In this document: positions 10,859 through 20,965 of the stretch, piece by piece | Layout of the letters: each line of letters begins with the position of its first letter | Numbering within the stretch: the first letter of the stretch is position 1 | NCBI GenBank assembly: GCA_020650975.1 | Contig: JAIPMN010000401.1 | Coordinates: 1 to 26,816 of the forward strand | Length of the DNA stretch: 26,816 nucleotides | Source of the DNA: Apostichopus californicus | Lineage: Eukaryota > Echinodermata > Holothuroidea > Aspidochirotida > Stichopodidae | Direction of reading: 5' to 3' | Position numbers and translations under genes: made by a program | The notes under the pieces: generated by a model | What the model was told of the DNA's origin: nothing | What the model saw: the letters and a program-made list of their open reading frames with translations, nothing else | The model's database searches: none

Positions 10859-12451
10859 TGCATATGAAGCAGTATACCCGCACTGTTCACTTCTTTGGGA
10901 TTTGTTGTTACTCTTTTGTACTAAACACCAAAAAACAAGTCTTCCTGAAGGTCATTTTAATTTTATCATGACAGTCACTGTAACATACAAACAGCCTTTA
11001 GCAAAACCTGCACACAACACATGCCATCAATGTGACTGAGCCACAGACAAAACTAATAGCACTAAAAAAGATTACTACTCGCTCCAGTAGCTCAGTAGCT
11101 AGAGTATTTCAGAAAACTGCATGAGCTGTGTAAGAGACATTCATATTTAACAAATTTGAGCCTCAGAAACATCAAAGTATGGTCATCTTTATCACTATTT
11201 AGTATCCTATCATGATTAACAGAGTTTTTGATGCATGCTGCCTGGTGTGAAGCCAACTAAACATATCCTCAATGTTTTACAGCAATTGTAGTAAAATGGT
11301 TAGAATTTTGATAACATTGTAGTATTATTATTATTAGCCCAGTAATAATATCACACAGCAAACTCTTCATCCTTCATTCACAAATTTAATTTACTGCAAA
11401 ACTTGGAATCAGCAAGACAAAGAACATTGAAACCATTTGTAATCTCATGTTTTGAAGAAATGTGTTTGAATGTTGGTAATTAGTCTGAGCAGAATTTACA
11501 TATCTTGGACTTGGTGTCAACTTAATACAACGTAAGGAAAATTGCATTTAGGGACCAATCTACATTTTATTTTGTATCAATTTCATCACAAGAGACAGTG
11601 TTTCATCATAATTTTAGCACATGGTGTCTAAAACATGCCGGTTTGGTGGTAAAATTTGAGAGTTACAGCCAAACAGCACCCAATGATCCTATAAATTACA
11701 AGATCGCTTGTACCTTACCAAGTTGGTAATCATAGTAACCATTCTAACAATGTGCAGAAATTCCTAGAGTGCAGAAATTATCCTCTTGAACACAAAGTTG
11801 CAAATCTGTACATCTAAGGATGGTATATCTCAAACATGTCCATCACTTTCTCAGAGCAACTTAGACTATGGCAAAACTGTGGATGACCAAACCTTATTTG
11901 TACAATTTTTCATTTCCCAATTCTTTTCTTGATCACATTTAGTTTTTCTAGATACAGAGTTTGGGAATTCATGTTTTGTGACATCACCAGAACAATGAAA
12001 GTCTTTAATGGAATGGAACTTTAAGAAAGTTTTGCTTGAGTATATATTGTTTGCAACATTTCAGTACTCGCCCTGTGTCTGTTGAAATGGTACAGCATGT
12101 CTAATTATTGCAAAAGGGGTCATGGCTAATGAGTCCCCAACAGACAGCCTCCTGTGCCTAATGGTTCTTTGCAAGTCACTAGGTTTAATTGCATTGTTAG
12201 AATACCTGCTACCGACCAGATATGATTTATTAGCTGGCATTTGTGTAGAGATTGCATATACGTTTTCTTTTTCAAAGGTTTCAGGCCTTCCTATAAATCA
12301 AGACAAAGGTCGATACTTCCATTGAATTTCAAAGAGGACTTGAAAGGGTAACCAGGCAGAGTTGAGAAAGTAGAAATACTACTGATTTCTATCTGTTCAT
12401 TAACACAACCCTTGGTTGGTCCATAATTACACATCAGACATCACCATTTAA
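10859..12451. other. non-coding stretch with one possible SINE head
   Basis: Apart from the tRNA-like patch at 11081-11164, nothing was recognised. The plus frame at 12122-12325 (67 codons) has no known similarity. Confidence 0.4.
11081..11164 (+). repeat. possible tRNA-derived SINE head, degenerate
   Basis: The stretch GCTCCAGTAGCTCAGTAGCT followed by AGAG resembles a tRNA D-arm and polymerase III A box (11088-11100). About 55-65 bp later ATTTGAGCCTC (11154-11164) resembles a degraded B box. The intervening sequence does not fold into a proper cloverleaf and the box spacing is longer than in a tRNA, so this is not a functional tRNA gene. A chance match is possible. Confidence 0.3.
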
Positions 12452-14979
12452 TAGTGTTCGACAGATAATTGGTTAGATAATCTGGGAAGGTAAAGGTATT
12501 GCAAGTCCCTCACCCGAGATTGTACTAATGCTCTTCGATATACTATCCAGTTTTGGCAGTTAACATCATACAGTATACCCGCGATAAGCTTTTCATAGCA
12601 TTGGAGAATTCACATATTAATTGTACTTAGCTTTAATTGTGGAGTTATCATGTTTGAAAGATTTACTGGCTTTGACATCTGTTAACCTCATCTGAAATTT
12701 GGCATCTACCAATTTCAGTTGGGTTCTTCCACTCACCAAGTTGGATCTACATACTAAGTATAAAGTTCAAAAAGGATGTACTTCTTGAGTTATTATGTTT
12801 ACAAGATTTTCATACTTTGACTCAAATATTGACCACAAATGACCTTTGACCTCCACCAATTTCAATAGGGTTCTTCTACTCAATATGGGACATCAACATG
12901 CCAAGCATGAGATTCATCACGGCTTCTCTTCTTGAGATTTCATGTTAACAATGTTTCTACAGTTTGACCTCTTTGGACCTACTGTAGTATAGCTTTGATA
13001 CCACCCAAAAACAATAGCAGCCGAGAACGTATTATGTTACATACACATTCCAAGTTTGAAGTCCATCAAACTTTGTAATATTGAGGTACCATGTTGACAA
13101 GGTTTTCAGTTGGACCTCTGGTGGCCTAGTATGAAGTTTGATCCCATCCATAAACAATATCAGCTGAGAACTCACTATGTTACATGTAATTACGCCAACT
13201 TTGTAATATTGAGTATCATGTTTACAAGGTTTTCGCAGTTTGGCCTCTGGCGACCTAGTATGACCTCTGATTCCGCCGAAAACGACAACAACCTACAGAT
13301 CTACAACATCAATACTTTCTGTAAACTAACATTAGGCAGATACATGGTGCTATGTAATTGCATATTGGAAATTTCTGTGCAGTATGAAATTTAAACTTTT
13401 TCAACCAAAAGTAAGTGATAAACAAAGTAAAACATGTTGCAGAATCATTAATAAGCACAGCAGCTATGCGTACTGTAATGTTTTAAACCATCTAAAGGAC
13501 ATCAGAACTTTAATTAGGGCTCCTCTAGTACTAGGCATCTAATATTTAGTAGCTAGGAGTATACAGTACCTCACTGCAATTTTGAGCGGCTACTTGATCA
13601 GCGCGACTTTGCACATTTTATCAATTATTCATCTTGTCTTGTAGCTGCAGAAAGGTGCGCGAAAAATGTCACTATTACTACATTACATTGTCAAAATCAA
13701 AGCAATCTTTTTACACAATTATAATCTATGGTTGACAAAGCATATTCTTCACTTGCAACTGGTATTGAGTGAAAATCTGAAAACCCTTTGCAAAAACTCA
13801 TGGCAGCTATAACAGCAAACATGTCTCAAAATCCATTAAACTGTTTTATATTTTCGAATTATGACAGATGGCATGTAGAAAATGCCTCAAGAAATAATTT
13901 ATGGGTTTGCCCATAAAGTATATTGGTATTCTGACACAAAAAAAAAATGTCTTCATGATTTTGTGTTAACGAACCTAATATTATACTACCATCGTTAGTG
14001 TATGGCACAGTGCAGCCTACCTAACTCTGCAGTTCCATACTTTGTCTCAGAAATGTTTTACCAAAATGACATATAATCGTGTATTGTGGATTTGATTTTC
14101 AGCATATCAACTCCAAAGGGGTCTTGTGTCATTAACTTATGAGTTTTAATATCGCAAAAATGGAATAAAGTGGTTTTTTTAAATTATGATGTTTTCGCTG
14201 TATGTTTATAAATGCTCCCTCTATGAAGTTTGTGAACAATTCCTGCACATGAAATATTCACGTACATAATGCATGTGCAGATAGCGAACTATTTTACACA
14301 GTTAATTTGAGATTGGTCATTGACAAAAATCAGTTTACAACGTAAACTTGCTTCCAGTTCACCAAAGAACTGCTTTTATCATTCTGTGAAATGTTTGTAA
14401 CGATTGCCTTTGCTGATATTGGGGTTTGACTAGACCAAAAGTCACTCGCCAAAATGTCGAGCATAGTGCATTTTCTATTCGCCAAAGCTAAACTTCTACT
14501 CACTAATGGCGAGTTGGGGACTGTATTTGTCTTGAGGCCTGACATTGTAGAAATTCATAACATTGTGATCAAAGTAATGATTCAAATATTACGTTATAGT
14601 CACAGCAACAATGCAATGATGGCATTGTATCACCTGCACTTGTCCAAATTTGTGACAACAAGGCCAAAGTTACAACATTTGTTTGAAAACTGGAAAGTGA
14701 AAACAATAACATTAGGCTTTGTTCATTGTGAGTTCTACGTACTATAGGCTAGTCTGGCTAGAGAACGGTTGAGCTTCATAACTGTGCCCAAGATTTTGCA
14801 AATGGCATAAAATGATGAAATCAGGCGCCAAATACTCCTAAAAATCCCTAAACATGTTTGGCGACAGTCCTCAGTAGTACAGTATTTTGTGATTAGGCAA
14901 ACATTGTTACGCCAATTGTCACAGGAACTAATTATAGTTAATCGGTAAAACTGATTATCAAATAATCTGTCGAACACTA
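12452..14979. mobile_element. hAT-like element, copy 2, with both inverted termini and a nested repeat array
   Basis: The left end is TAGTGTTCGACAGATAATTG and the right end, read inward on the other strand, is TAGTGTTCGACAGATTATTT. The first 11 bases are identical and shared with the terminus of copy 1 at 906. Near both ends sequence is shared with copy 1 in inverse orientation: 12496-12592 with 543-664, and 14684-14913 with 133-388. Between these two blocks copy 1 has about 150 bp, but copy 2 has about 2.1 kb, including repeat array B (12640-13300). The 8 bp outside the ends (CCATTTAA and CTACACAC) do not match, so the target duplication is lost or the pair is not from one insertion. No hAT transposase motifs were seen. 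The frames at 13110-13394, 14330-14545, 14454-14747 and 14735-14989 show no known domain. Confidence 0.65.
12640..13300 (+). repeat. array B of the ~140-bp repeat, inside the hAT-like element
   Basis: About four units are present. Anchors are ACTCACCAAGTTGGATC (12732), CTCAATATGGGACATCAACA (12880), ATGTTACATACACATTCCAA (13034) and CTCACTATGTTACATG (13172), with a spacing of 140-150 bp. A perfect TGACCTTTGACCT lies at 12840-12852. Each unit also carries TTTACAAGGTTTTC or a near form. It belongs to the same family as arrays A, C and D. Confidence 0.8.
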
Positions 14980-15019
14980 CTACACACAAAAGAACATCAA
15001 ACGATAAACCTATACTAAT

Positions 15020-15118
15020 TAATCTGCTTTCTTTGTAAAGCGCCTTGAGCAGTGACTTTTGTCTACTGATTTGGTGCTATATAAGTCTCATTTATTATTA
15101 TTATTATTATTACTACTA
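15020..15118 (+). repeat. LINE/SINE 3' tail ending in (ATT)n
   Basis: The string GTAAAGCGCCTTGAGCAGTG, then TTGGTGCTATATAAGTCTCATTTATTATTATT, has the form of the conserved 3' tail shared by many animal SINEs and their partner LINEs (AAGCGC.TTGAG...GGCGCTATATAA), ending in an ATT microsatellite (15092-15112). The body upstream is missing or cut off by the hAT terminus at 14979, so this is a tail fragment. Confidence 0.6.
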
Positions 15119-15240
15119 ATATAGGCCTACAACAGCAAAATGACTGCCAAATTCCTAAACGGAGCTAAGTGGCAGTTTTTTATCATATTTGTTTTATAGA
15201 GTTATGTACGTTTCATAGTGCTAAGATGCTGAAATTTTCT

Positions 15241-15360
15241 AAAGAGGCCTTCGGGCCCACTTCACCCGAACCAAGGGATATCCCCTTGGAACCCCATTTG
15301 GGATAACCCCACAGACCTCCCCCCCCCCTCCCGTCGAATTCGCCAACTTCGCTGGGGCAA
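15241..15360. other. GC-rich block with two adjacent perfect hairpins
   Basis: A GC-rich patch within AT-rich DNA. TTCGGG/CCCGAA (15250-15270) and CCAAGGG/CCCTTGG (15271-15289) are back-to-back perfect inverted repeats with 9-nt and 5-nt loops. A run of 10 C follows at 15319-15328. No frame or known RNA was recognised. It may be part of an unrecognised mobile element. Confidence 0.5.
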
Positions 15361-15424
15361 ACACTGAGATAGACTGAAAGTTTGAGGTCTAGCTTACACT
15401 TGGTCTACTCAGTCAAAATCAATA

Positions 15425-15502
15425 TAGGCCTAGGCCTCCTAGGTAGTAAGCTAGTACAAAGTAGTAGGCCTAGGCCTCCTACTCCTAGGTACTAAGCTAG
15501 TA
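15425..15502. repeat. two copies of a TAGGCCTAGGCCTCCTAGG-type repeat
   Basis: A 32-bp unit at 15425-15456 (TAGGCCTAGGCCTCCT...AAGCTAGTA) recurs at 15465-15502 with a 6-bp expansion. The words TAGGCCTA and CCTAGG are self-complementary. Similar TAGGCC words are scattered through 15120-17470. Confidence 0.7.
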
Positions 15503-15749
15503 GGCCTTCAGTAGCAGGATAGGTAACAAATGAGCACAGCAATGTGAATCATCAATATCTTTTGCAGTCAAAATCCTGATGAAATATACTTATCCTTACC
15601 ATCAAACAAACTGAACATCTAAGCTAGATTTTTATTTTTGATATGAACTGGAACCTTTAAACTGCTAACTGGCAGTGAAGGGACTAGTTAAATTAAAAAT
15701 ATGTTCAATGTCACAAAAACAACAAACTGGCATGTAGGCCTAGGCTATT

Positions 15750-17051
15750 AGTTTAGTTTAGTTTAGTAGAAAAAAGGATCAGGAGGGACACTTAAGTCCC
15801 CATCGAGGACCCTATAGAGAGAGAAAAAAAAACTGAAGACACAAACACTCAGACCCGATTACAATGCTTAAAGTGCTTGTCCAAAGCATTCTTAAACCCA
15901 TTGACACTACTTGCAAGTACAACTTTCTCAGGCAAACCATTCCACTCATTCACAACCCTATTAGAAAAAAAGTTCTGCCGAATATTAATCCTACTATGTG
16001 ACTTTTGGAGTTTAAGACAATGACCTCTGGTACAACTACTGTTAGCAAACATGAAAAAGTCGGTAAAGGATAAATTGTCAAAACCATACACAATCTTGAA
16101 AACCTGAATCAAGTCCCCACGTAACCTCCTAAGCTCCAGTGTGGTGAGATTCAACAGTTGTAACCGCCTATAATAAGGAACACTCTTTAAGGAACTAATC
16201 ATCCTAGTAGCCCTCCTCTGGACCCTTTTCAAGTACTTCCTTATCCTTAGCAAAATATGGGTTCCAAGCCTGCAGCGCATACTCCAGATGAGGCCTAACC
16301 AACTGCTTATAAAGCCTAACTACGATGTCCTCTTTCAGGAAACTGAAGTTCCTCTTGATCATACCTAAAACCCTATTACCTCTTTTAGCAGCTTCAAGAA
16401 AATGTTTAGAAGGTTGCAGAGATGAGTCAATGTAGATACCTAGGTCTCTTTCAACAGAGACCTCCTGTAACTCCACACCATTAAGATTGTATGTAAACTT
16501 TAGGTTACTACTACCAATGTGCATTACCTTGCATTTTTCAATATTAAAAAGCATTTGCCACCCCTGAGACCAGGAAAAAAACCTTATCCAAATCCGTTTG
16601 AAACTTCTCAGAATCGTTTTTGGAAGAGACCTCAGAATACAATTTGGTGTCATCAGCAAACTTCTTAGCTGTACACAAAATATCTCCGTCGATGTCTTTT
16701 ATATAGGCAACAAACAACAAGGGACCCAAAACAGACCCTTGTGGAACCCCACTAGTAACGTCCTGCCAAGAAGAAGCACAGCCTTTAATTACCACCCTGT
16801 TTCCTATTACCTAGCCAATTCTCGATCCAAGACAGTAAATTCCCATTGACACCCATACTCTTCAGCCTAAGTAAAAGACGCTGGTGGGGAACCTTATCAA
16901 AGGCCTTCTGGAAATCCAGGAACACAACATCTACAGACTTCTGCCTATTTAGTGAGCTTGTTACATCTTCCATAAACTCAAGGATATTAGTGAGACAAGA
17001 CCTTTTTTGACAAAAGCCTAGGTCCCTAGGTCTAAGGCACTTCAACTTCAA
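15750..17051 (-). mobile_element. 5'-truncated CR1-like non-LTR retrotransposon
   Basis: On the minus strand this contains the reverse-transcriptase palm and thumb and the C-terminal end of a CR1/L2-type ORF2, then about 80 bp of 3' UTR ending in a (CTAAA)n tail (15753-15770 on the plus strand as TTTAG repeats). Homology starts abruptly near 17050, just before the GF..KRSCLTNILEF motif. The endonuclease, ORF1 and 5' UTR are therefore absent, as is usual for dead-on-arrival copies. It lies in the same orientation as, and downstream of, the CFAP410 exon at 17515-17669, probably within that gene's first intron. The clade is judged from motif style only. Confidence 0.9.
15849..17051 (-). pseudogene. 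reverse transcriptase (CR1-like ORF2) with three frameshifts
   Basis: Three frames must be joined. Segment 1 (17051-16785) holds VVFLDFQKAFDKVPHQRL with the first catalytic Asp. Segment 2 (about 16795-16578) holds SGVPQGSVLGPLLF and the catalytic FADDTKLY. Segment 3 (about 16580-16225) holds the NIEKCKVMHIG and LYKQLVRPHLEYALQAW thumb motifs. A last change near 16223-16229 leads into VQRRATRMI, LRRLRGDLIQVFKIVYG and RVVNEWNGLPEKVV, ending at a TGA (15849-15851). The frame changes lie near 16790, at an A7 run (16575-16581) and in a C3T4 run (16223-16229); none removes the catalytic Asp residues. No internal stop codon is seen other than those caused by the shifts, so the copy is fairly young. 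It would encode RNA-directed DNA synthesis for target-primed insertion if intact, but it lacks the N-terminal half. Confidence 0.9.
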
Positions 17052-17514
17052 ATCAGTTTTGCTAGCATCAAGCTTAAAACTTTCACTTCAGACAAAAATC
17101 AGAAACCACGTTCAATATCAATCCAAACAACAAAATAATTCCTACTTAGCAGTTTTTGTGCTGTTTATTTAGTTTGTACCCTCTAGCCTACTGTAACTTA
17201 GGCTAAGCAGCCTAGGCCCTAACTGTTAGGCCTTATTTATGCTTTCTTGCAGGCATCCTATGCCTAACGTTGAGCAGATTCAACTTGATTCACTATAGCC
17301 TAAACCACAATGACTTCTTCATTCGCCTTCAGATAGGCTAGTATAATTACTGTTGGTGGTATGCTAGGCCTACGCCTACTTATTACTTGGTAACTCGGAC
17401 TCAATGCCAAAGTGCCTGTAGCCCCAGTAACAACAGTATGTTTAATATCATATTAGGCCTAGTTACTTCTTAGGCTAGTTACTAACATTTGTGTACATAT
17501 AGAAGCGTACATAC
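17052..17514 (-). other. start of intron 1 of the CFAP410 homologue
   Basis: Sequence following the GTATGT donor (17514-17509 on the minus strand) down to the CR1-like insertion. It is AT-rich with several TAGGCCTA words and no recognised second exon. The next CFAP410 exon should begin with one base completing Trp and then a GS.LTDIS-like LRR start; no such translation was found by eye in 1-17500. Confidence 0.6.
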
Positions 17515-17669
17515 CAACAGTTTAACTTCTTAACGTTTTCTAAGTCCGAGGATCGTGCCTTTGCGAGCACCATTCCTTCTGTAAGTTTCACTGATTTCCC
17601 ACGCAGGGATTCTCTTTCGACCTCCATTTCAGCCGGCATGGAATTGATAAACTGTGTTGCTTCTTTCAT
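17515..17669 (-). CDS. CFAP410: first coding exon of a CFAP410 (C21orf2) homologue
   Basis: CFAP410 is a small leucine-rich-repeat protein of the cilium base, linked with NEK1 in ciliogenesis and DNA repair and mutated in human retinal and skeletal ciliopathies. The translated exon ends in KLTEGMVLAKARSSDL then ENVKKLNCW. This aligns with the vertebrate N-terminus (KLTRKMVL...A.ELHSVRKLNCW) through the conserved KLT, MVL and KLNCW. The frame continues into intron after TGTTG|GTATGT, a consensus donor. The Trp codon is split TG|G, a phase-2 junction at the point where the vertebrate protein continues GSRLTDIS. The ATG at 17667-17669 is the first after an in-frame stop (17712-17714). It gives about 28 residues before KLT, compared with one in the human protein; ATGs at 17637 and 17625 are alternatives. 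The protein is incomplete: the LRR and C-terminal exons were not found. Confidence 0.85.
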
Positions 17670-17714
17670 TGAGTTCGACTTATTAATGATAAACTCGAGA
17701 AAGATTTTTTGCTA

Positions 17715-17960
17715 ATAAATCGTGATAACCGGTCGCACTACTACTCTGCCTCCGCAGAAGTTGCTAACTTTGAAAGTCTGGTCTCAAGTACTAGTTTGCT
17801 CAGGCACTAACGTAACTTTACGTCGTGCAATCACAATGTAAACAGGGAACAGTTTAAAACGAAGTAACGTTACGTTACGAGACGATATAACGGCATCACT
17901 GCACTGTGTCGGCTTCTAACATAAAATTTGGGGGCGTGCTTCAAGAAAACAGAGAGTACA
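17715..17960 (-). promoter_or_regulatory. probable promoter-proximal region of the CFAP410 homologue
   Basis: The 250 bp upstream of the first ATG hold many more CpG dinucleotides than the neighbouring sequence (for example around 17720-17735, 17810-17830 and 17860-17900) and a palindromic GTAACGTTAC with a repeated CGTTACG (17866-17879). No TATA box was seen. No full RFX X-box, typical of ciliary promoters, could be identified; GTTGCTAAC (17760-17768) is at most a half-site. The assignment rests mainly on position. Confidence 0.35.
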
Positions 17961-19939
17961 CATACTTACACACACTTACACCCATATGTAATTTCGACCT
18001 TCCTTAAAATATTTTATACTGACTTTCAAACAAGAATATTTTATTGCTAGGTTTAAACCTCCTAAAACACTGTTGACCACTGGAAATCCTTTATTGCTCA
18101 AGGAAATGTAACACATGTAATGTCATTTTGGAACATCTCCTTCGAAGCTCTTCCAAATTTGATACGAAAGGAATCTTTGCTTATCTGTGATTGTTCTCTG
18201 ATTTTTCATCAACACATTTTCAGCTTCTGTCAAGGTGATTTCACTTTATCTGCTAAACATTCATAAAGTTCTCAAAATCCATACCATAGTAATTTCTGGC
18301 AGGATATGTTTTCAAGTAATGATGCAGATGTTACAGGTCCCATCAATCAACTGGTGATCAAATTAATTTGAAAGAAGTGAAGCTATGTTCAATGCTGATC
18401 TAAGGGTCACCAAAACACAACAGCAATGCTGGAGAATCTCAATACCACTGCTGTATATTGTAGGTGGAAATTATTTAAGGTATGTCTGCTAAGATACATT
18501 TTTTATGTACAGAGCATAAGTTTCAATTTAAAAAAGCGATGCAAATAACACTGCATCAATTTGAAAGATAAAACCTTACTTTTAATACCAGCAAAAAGAA
18601 CTGAGTTTAAAAAGTACTTCCCACTCATTGGCAAAAGAATGGTGAAACTCACTATGATTTCACAATTGAATGTTACTTTTAATACTGAACACACACTGCA
18701 GCAATTATTCTTCAAAAGTGAGTTCTGTGGAAATTCTAAAATTGCTGTCAGTCACTTTCTAGAGGTAATGCTGTTACATAGTACAATCTACTAGGTTTTT
18801 GTTCAGCCAAGTGTGTCAGTGGCTCCTTGGTCAGTGCTGAACTTGGTACCTGATACTACTTTGGATGATGAATATCCTATAGGGGCAGTTTAGGACAGCA
18901 ATCATGTAAGATGACTACTGTAAGACTCTTCAGGTTATAGACCTGTGATTGACATTTAGACATAGGTTGAGATGCTTATAAAGATGTGTGCTTCATGGGC
19001 AGAAATAAGGCAAAAAAGCCTCAGAATATATCTGTGATTTCTGGAAGAATAAGTAACCTTTTGTACACTATTCCATATAGTACCCAGTGACAAATTTCAC
19101 AAGACTTGCCAAAGAGGTGTGAAAGCAGAAACAGAGAAAAAGCACTTTGCTGAGCTGAAGGCCTATAGTAAAGAAAACCAGTGAAGAAAAGAAACCAACT
19201 ACACTGTATTATCCTGCATCTCTGAGTACTGTGTTCCTCCACAACTGGTACTTATACCAAACATAGTAAGCATGGAGAATCAAATAGTGAAATTTTTTCA
19301 CGTTCAAAGACATGCAAAAGAAATTAACAGGATCTTCATCATGCTTGATTCAGGTGATGTTATCTTGAATGCCAACAATATTGTAGGGATTGCAAATACA
19401 ATAGAATAATGTTGTCAGTGTTGGGAATGGTAGATTTGAAAGGAAGAGGAAGTGGGCCTTGAACCTGAAGTAGGTCAGTGTTAACTTGTTACCAACTTTT
19501 GTAAGCTAGGTAGATACAAAGGTAAGAGAGGAGTGCCAAATTACAATGCAAGTACTGAGACATAACAACTAAGATAAAGGTGTAATGGCCTGTAACCCTT
19601 GACACATTCCAAGGAAAATATCCTTCAGTGTGTACGAAGAAGCATTGGACAAGTGGAGACAAACATGAGTTAAAGCCAGTTTCAGCATTTAAACCAATGT
19701 ATTAGAATATATATGTACAAGTTAACACTCTTTATATAAGAAATAGATTTTTATGTACAGCAAACAGTAAACACATCAGAATGGTGGAAATAGAAAGCTA
19801 ACCACATGTTGCCAAAATAGTTTCTTCAGTACTGGGCAGAACTTAATGCATTAATGCACCTTTTTGCATTTGAATGCAACTTTCCCCGGTATTACTTAAC
19901 GTAACTAGAAGCCAGCAGCTATTTTATATGAGACCATTA
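17961..19939. other. non-coding stretch upstream of the CFAP410 homologue
   Basis: No exon, RNA gene or repeat recognised. Overlapping frames at 18503-18794 (both strands) and 19021-19242 (minus) lack recognisable similarity and have an AT-driven composition. Confidence 0.4.
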
Positions 19940-20690
19940 AATGTTAATGGTGCAGTAGGATAGACCCACATGCCTAGCAATGAACTTCATACAAGCTCTT
20001 CAAGGTTCTCCGACTCAAAACTGCTGTTGACCTGATGATCTTTGAACTCCACAAAAAATGATATATAATCAATAAGATGAGTCCACACACCAGCTATGTA
20101 GACCATCCAATTAGCTTCACCATGTTAGAATTTCTCACTTTGACTTGTTTGACCACTGCAAAAAACAATAGGTTCTCATACTCAAATAAGATGGATCCAA
20201 ATATCAAGTATAAACTTCATCTGTGCGTTGCTTGACGTTATCCTGTCTGAGGGATTCAGACTGAACTCCATTAACCTCAACTGAAATGACCACCAAGAAA
20301 GCAAACCTATAAGCTATACAGCACTCACTTATGTGGATCCATGAACTTCATCTAAGCTTTACCTTTGTAATAAGGTTGACCATGTTTCAAGCTTTAAGCT
20401 CTGTTGGCCATAAATAACCACCACAAACAGCAAGTTTCTTGTACTCAATAACATGGATTCATACAACAAGTATAACATTCATCAAAAGTATAAATTGTTG
20501 AGTTACTGCATTGACAAGGTTTGTAGACTTCTTACCTTTGACCTCCAGAGAAAACTATGGTAGGGAGAACCACATGTCATGTATGCAGTTGACATCCCAT
20601 TTGACCTCCACAAAATAATTTGGTTCCTTGGACTCTATAGGACAGATCCCCTTACCATGTATAAAGTTCATCCACAATGTTGCATGTAGT
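19940..20690 (+). repeat. array C of the ~140-bp repeat, strongly diverged
   Basis: About six units. Anchors are AGATGGATCCAAATATCAAG (20188), TTATGTGGATCCATGAACTT (20331), ACATGGATTCATACAACAAG (20451), GGGAGAACCACATGTCATG (20564) and ATAGGACAGATCCCCTTACC (20637), with degenerate forms near 19960 and 20078. TACCTTTGACCTCC lies at 20531-20544. Unit spacing is 75-145 bp because of internal deletions. It is followed, about 150 bp on, by a pure CA microsatellite, as array A is followed by a CA-rich tract. Confidence 0.75.
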
Positions 20691-20836
20691 AGTTAAAGGC
20701 ATCACATTCAAAAGCACACATGACCACTATGGCAAAAAGGACCAAACCTTGCTCTTTATGAAACTCACACAATCTAATATCTATTATAAAGGAATAAATT
20801 TCCTGAACATTTTGTCTTCCAGACACTAATTCATAT

Positions 20837-20857
20837 CACACACACACACACACACAC
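20837..20857. repeat. (CA)n microsatellite
   Basis: An uninterrupted CA tract of 21 bp. A short (ACCC)n tract follows at 20949-20965. Confidence 0.95.
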
Positions 20858-20965
20858 GTACAGTAAGCCAATTGAAAACTTTCAATATTGAGTAATAACT
20901 GCTTTAACCTTGATTGGATAACAGCTGAAGATTAAACTGTCCTCATACACCCACCCACCCACCCA

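Noticed and set aside
14454-14989. Plus and minus frames of 97 and 84 codons as possible transposase remnants
   Set aside because: The block shared with copy 1 at 133-388 does not keep the frame, and no hAT dimerisation or RNase H-like motifs are visible.
18503-18794. Overlapping frames on both strands
   Set aside because: Short, mutually antisense, AT-rich and without known similarity.
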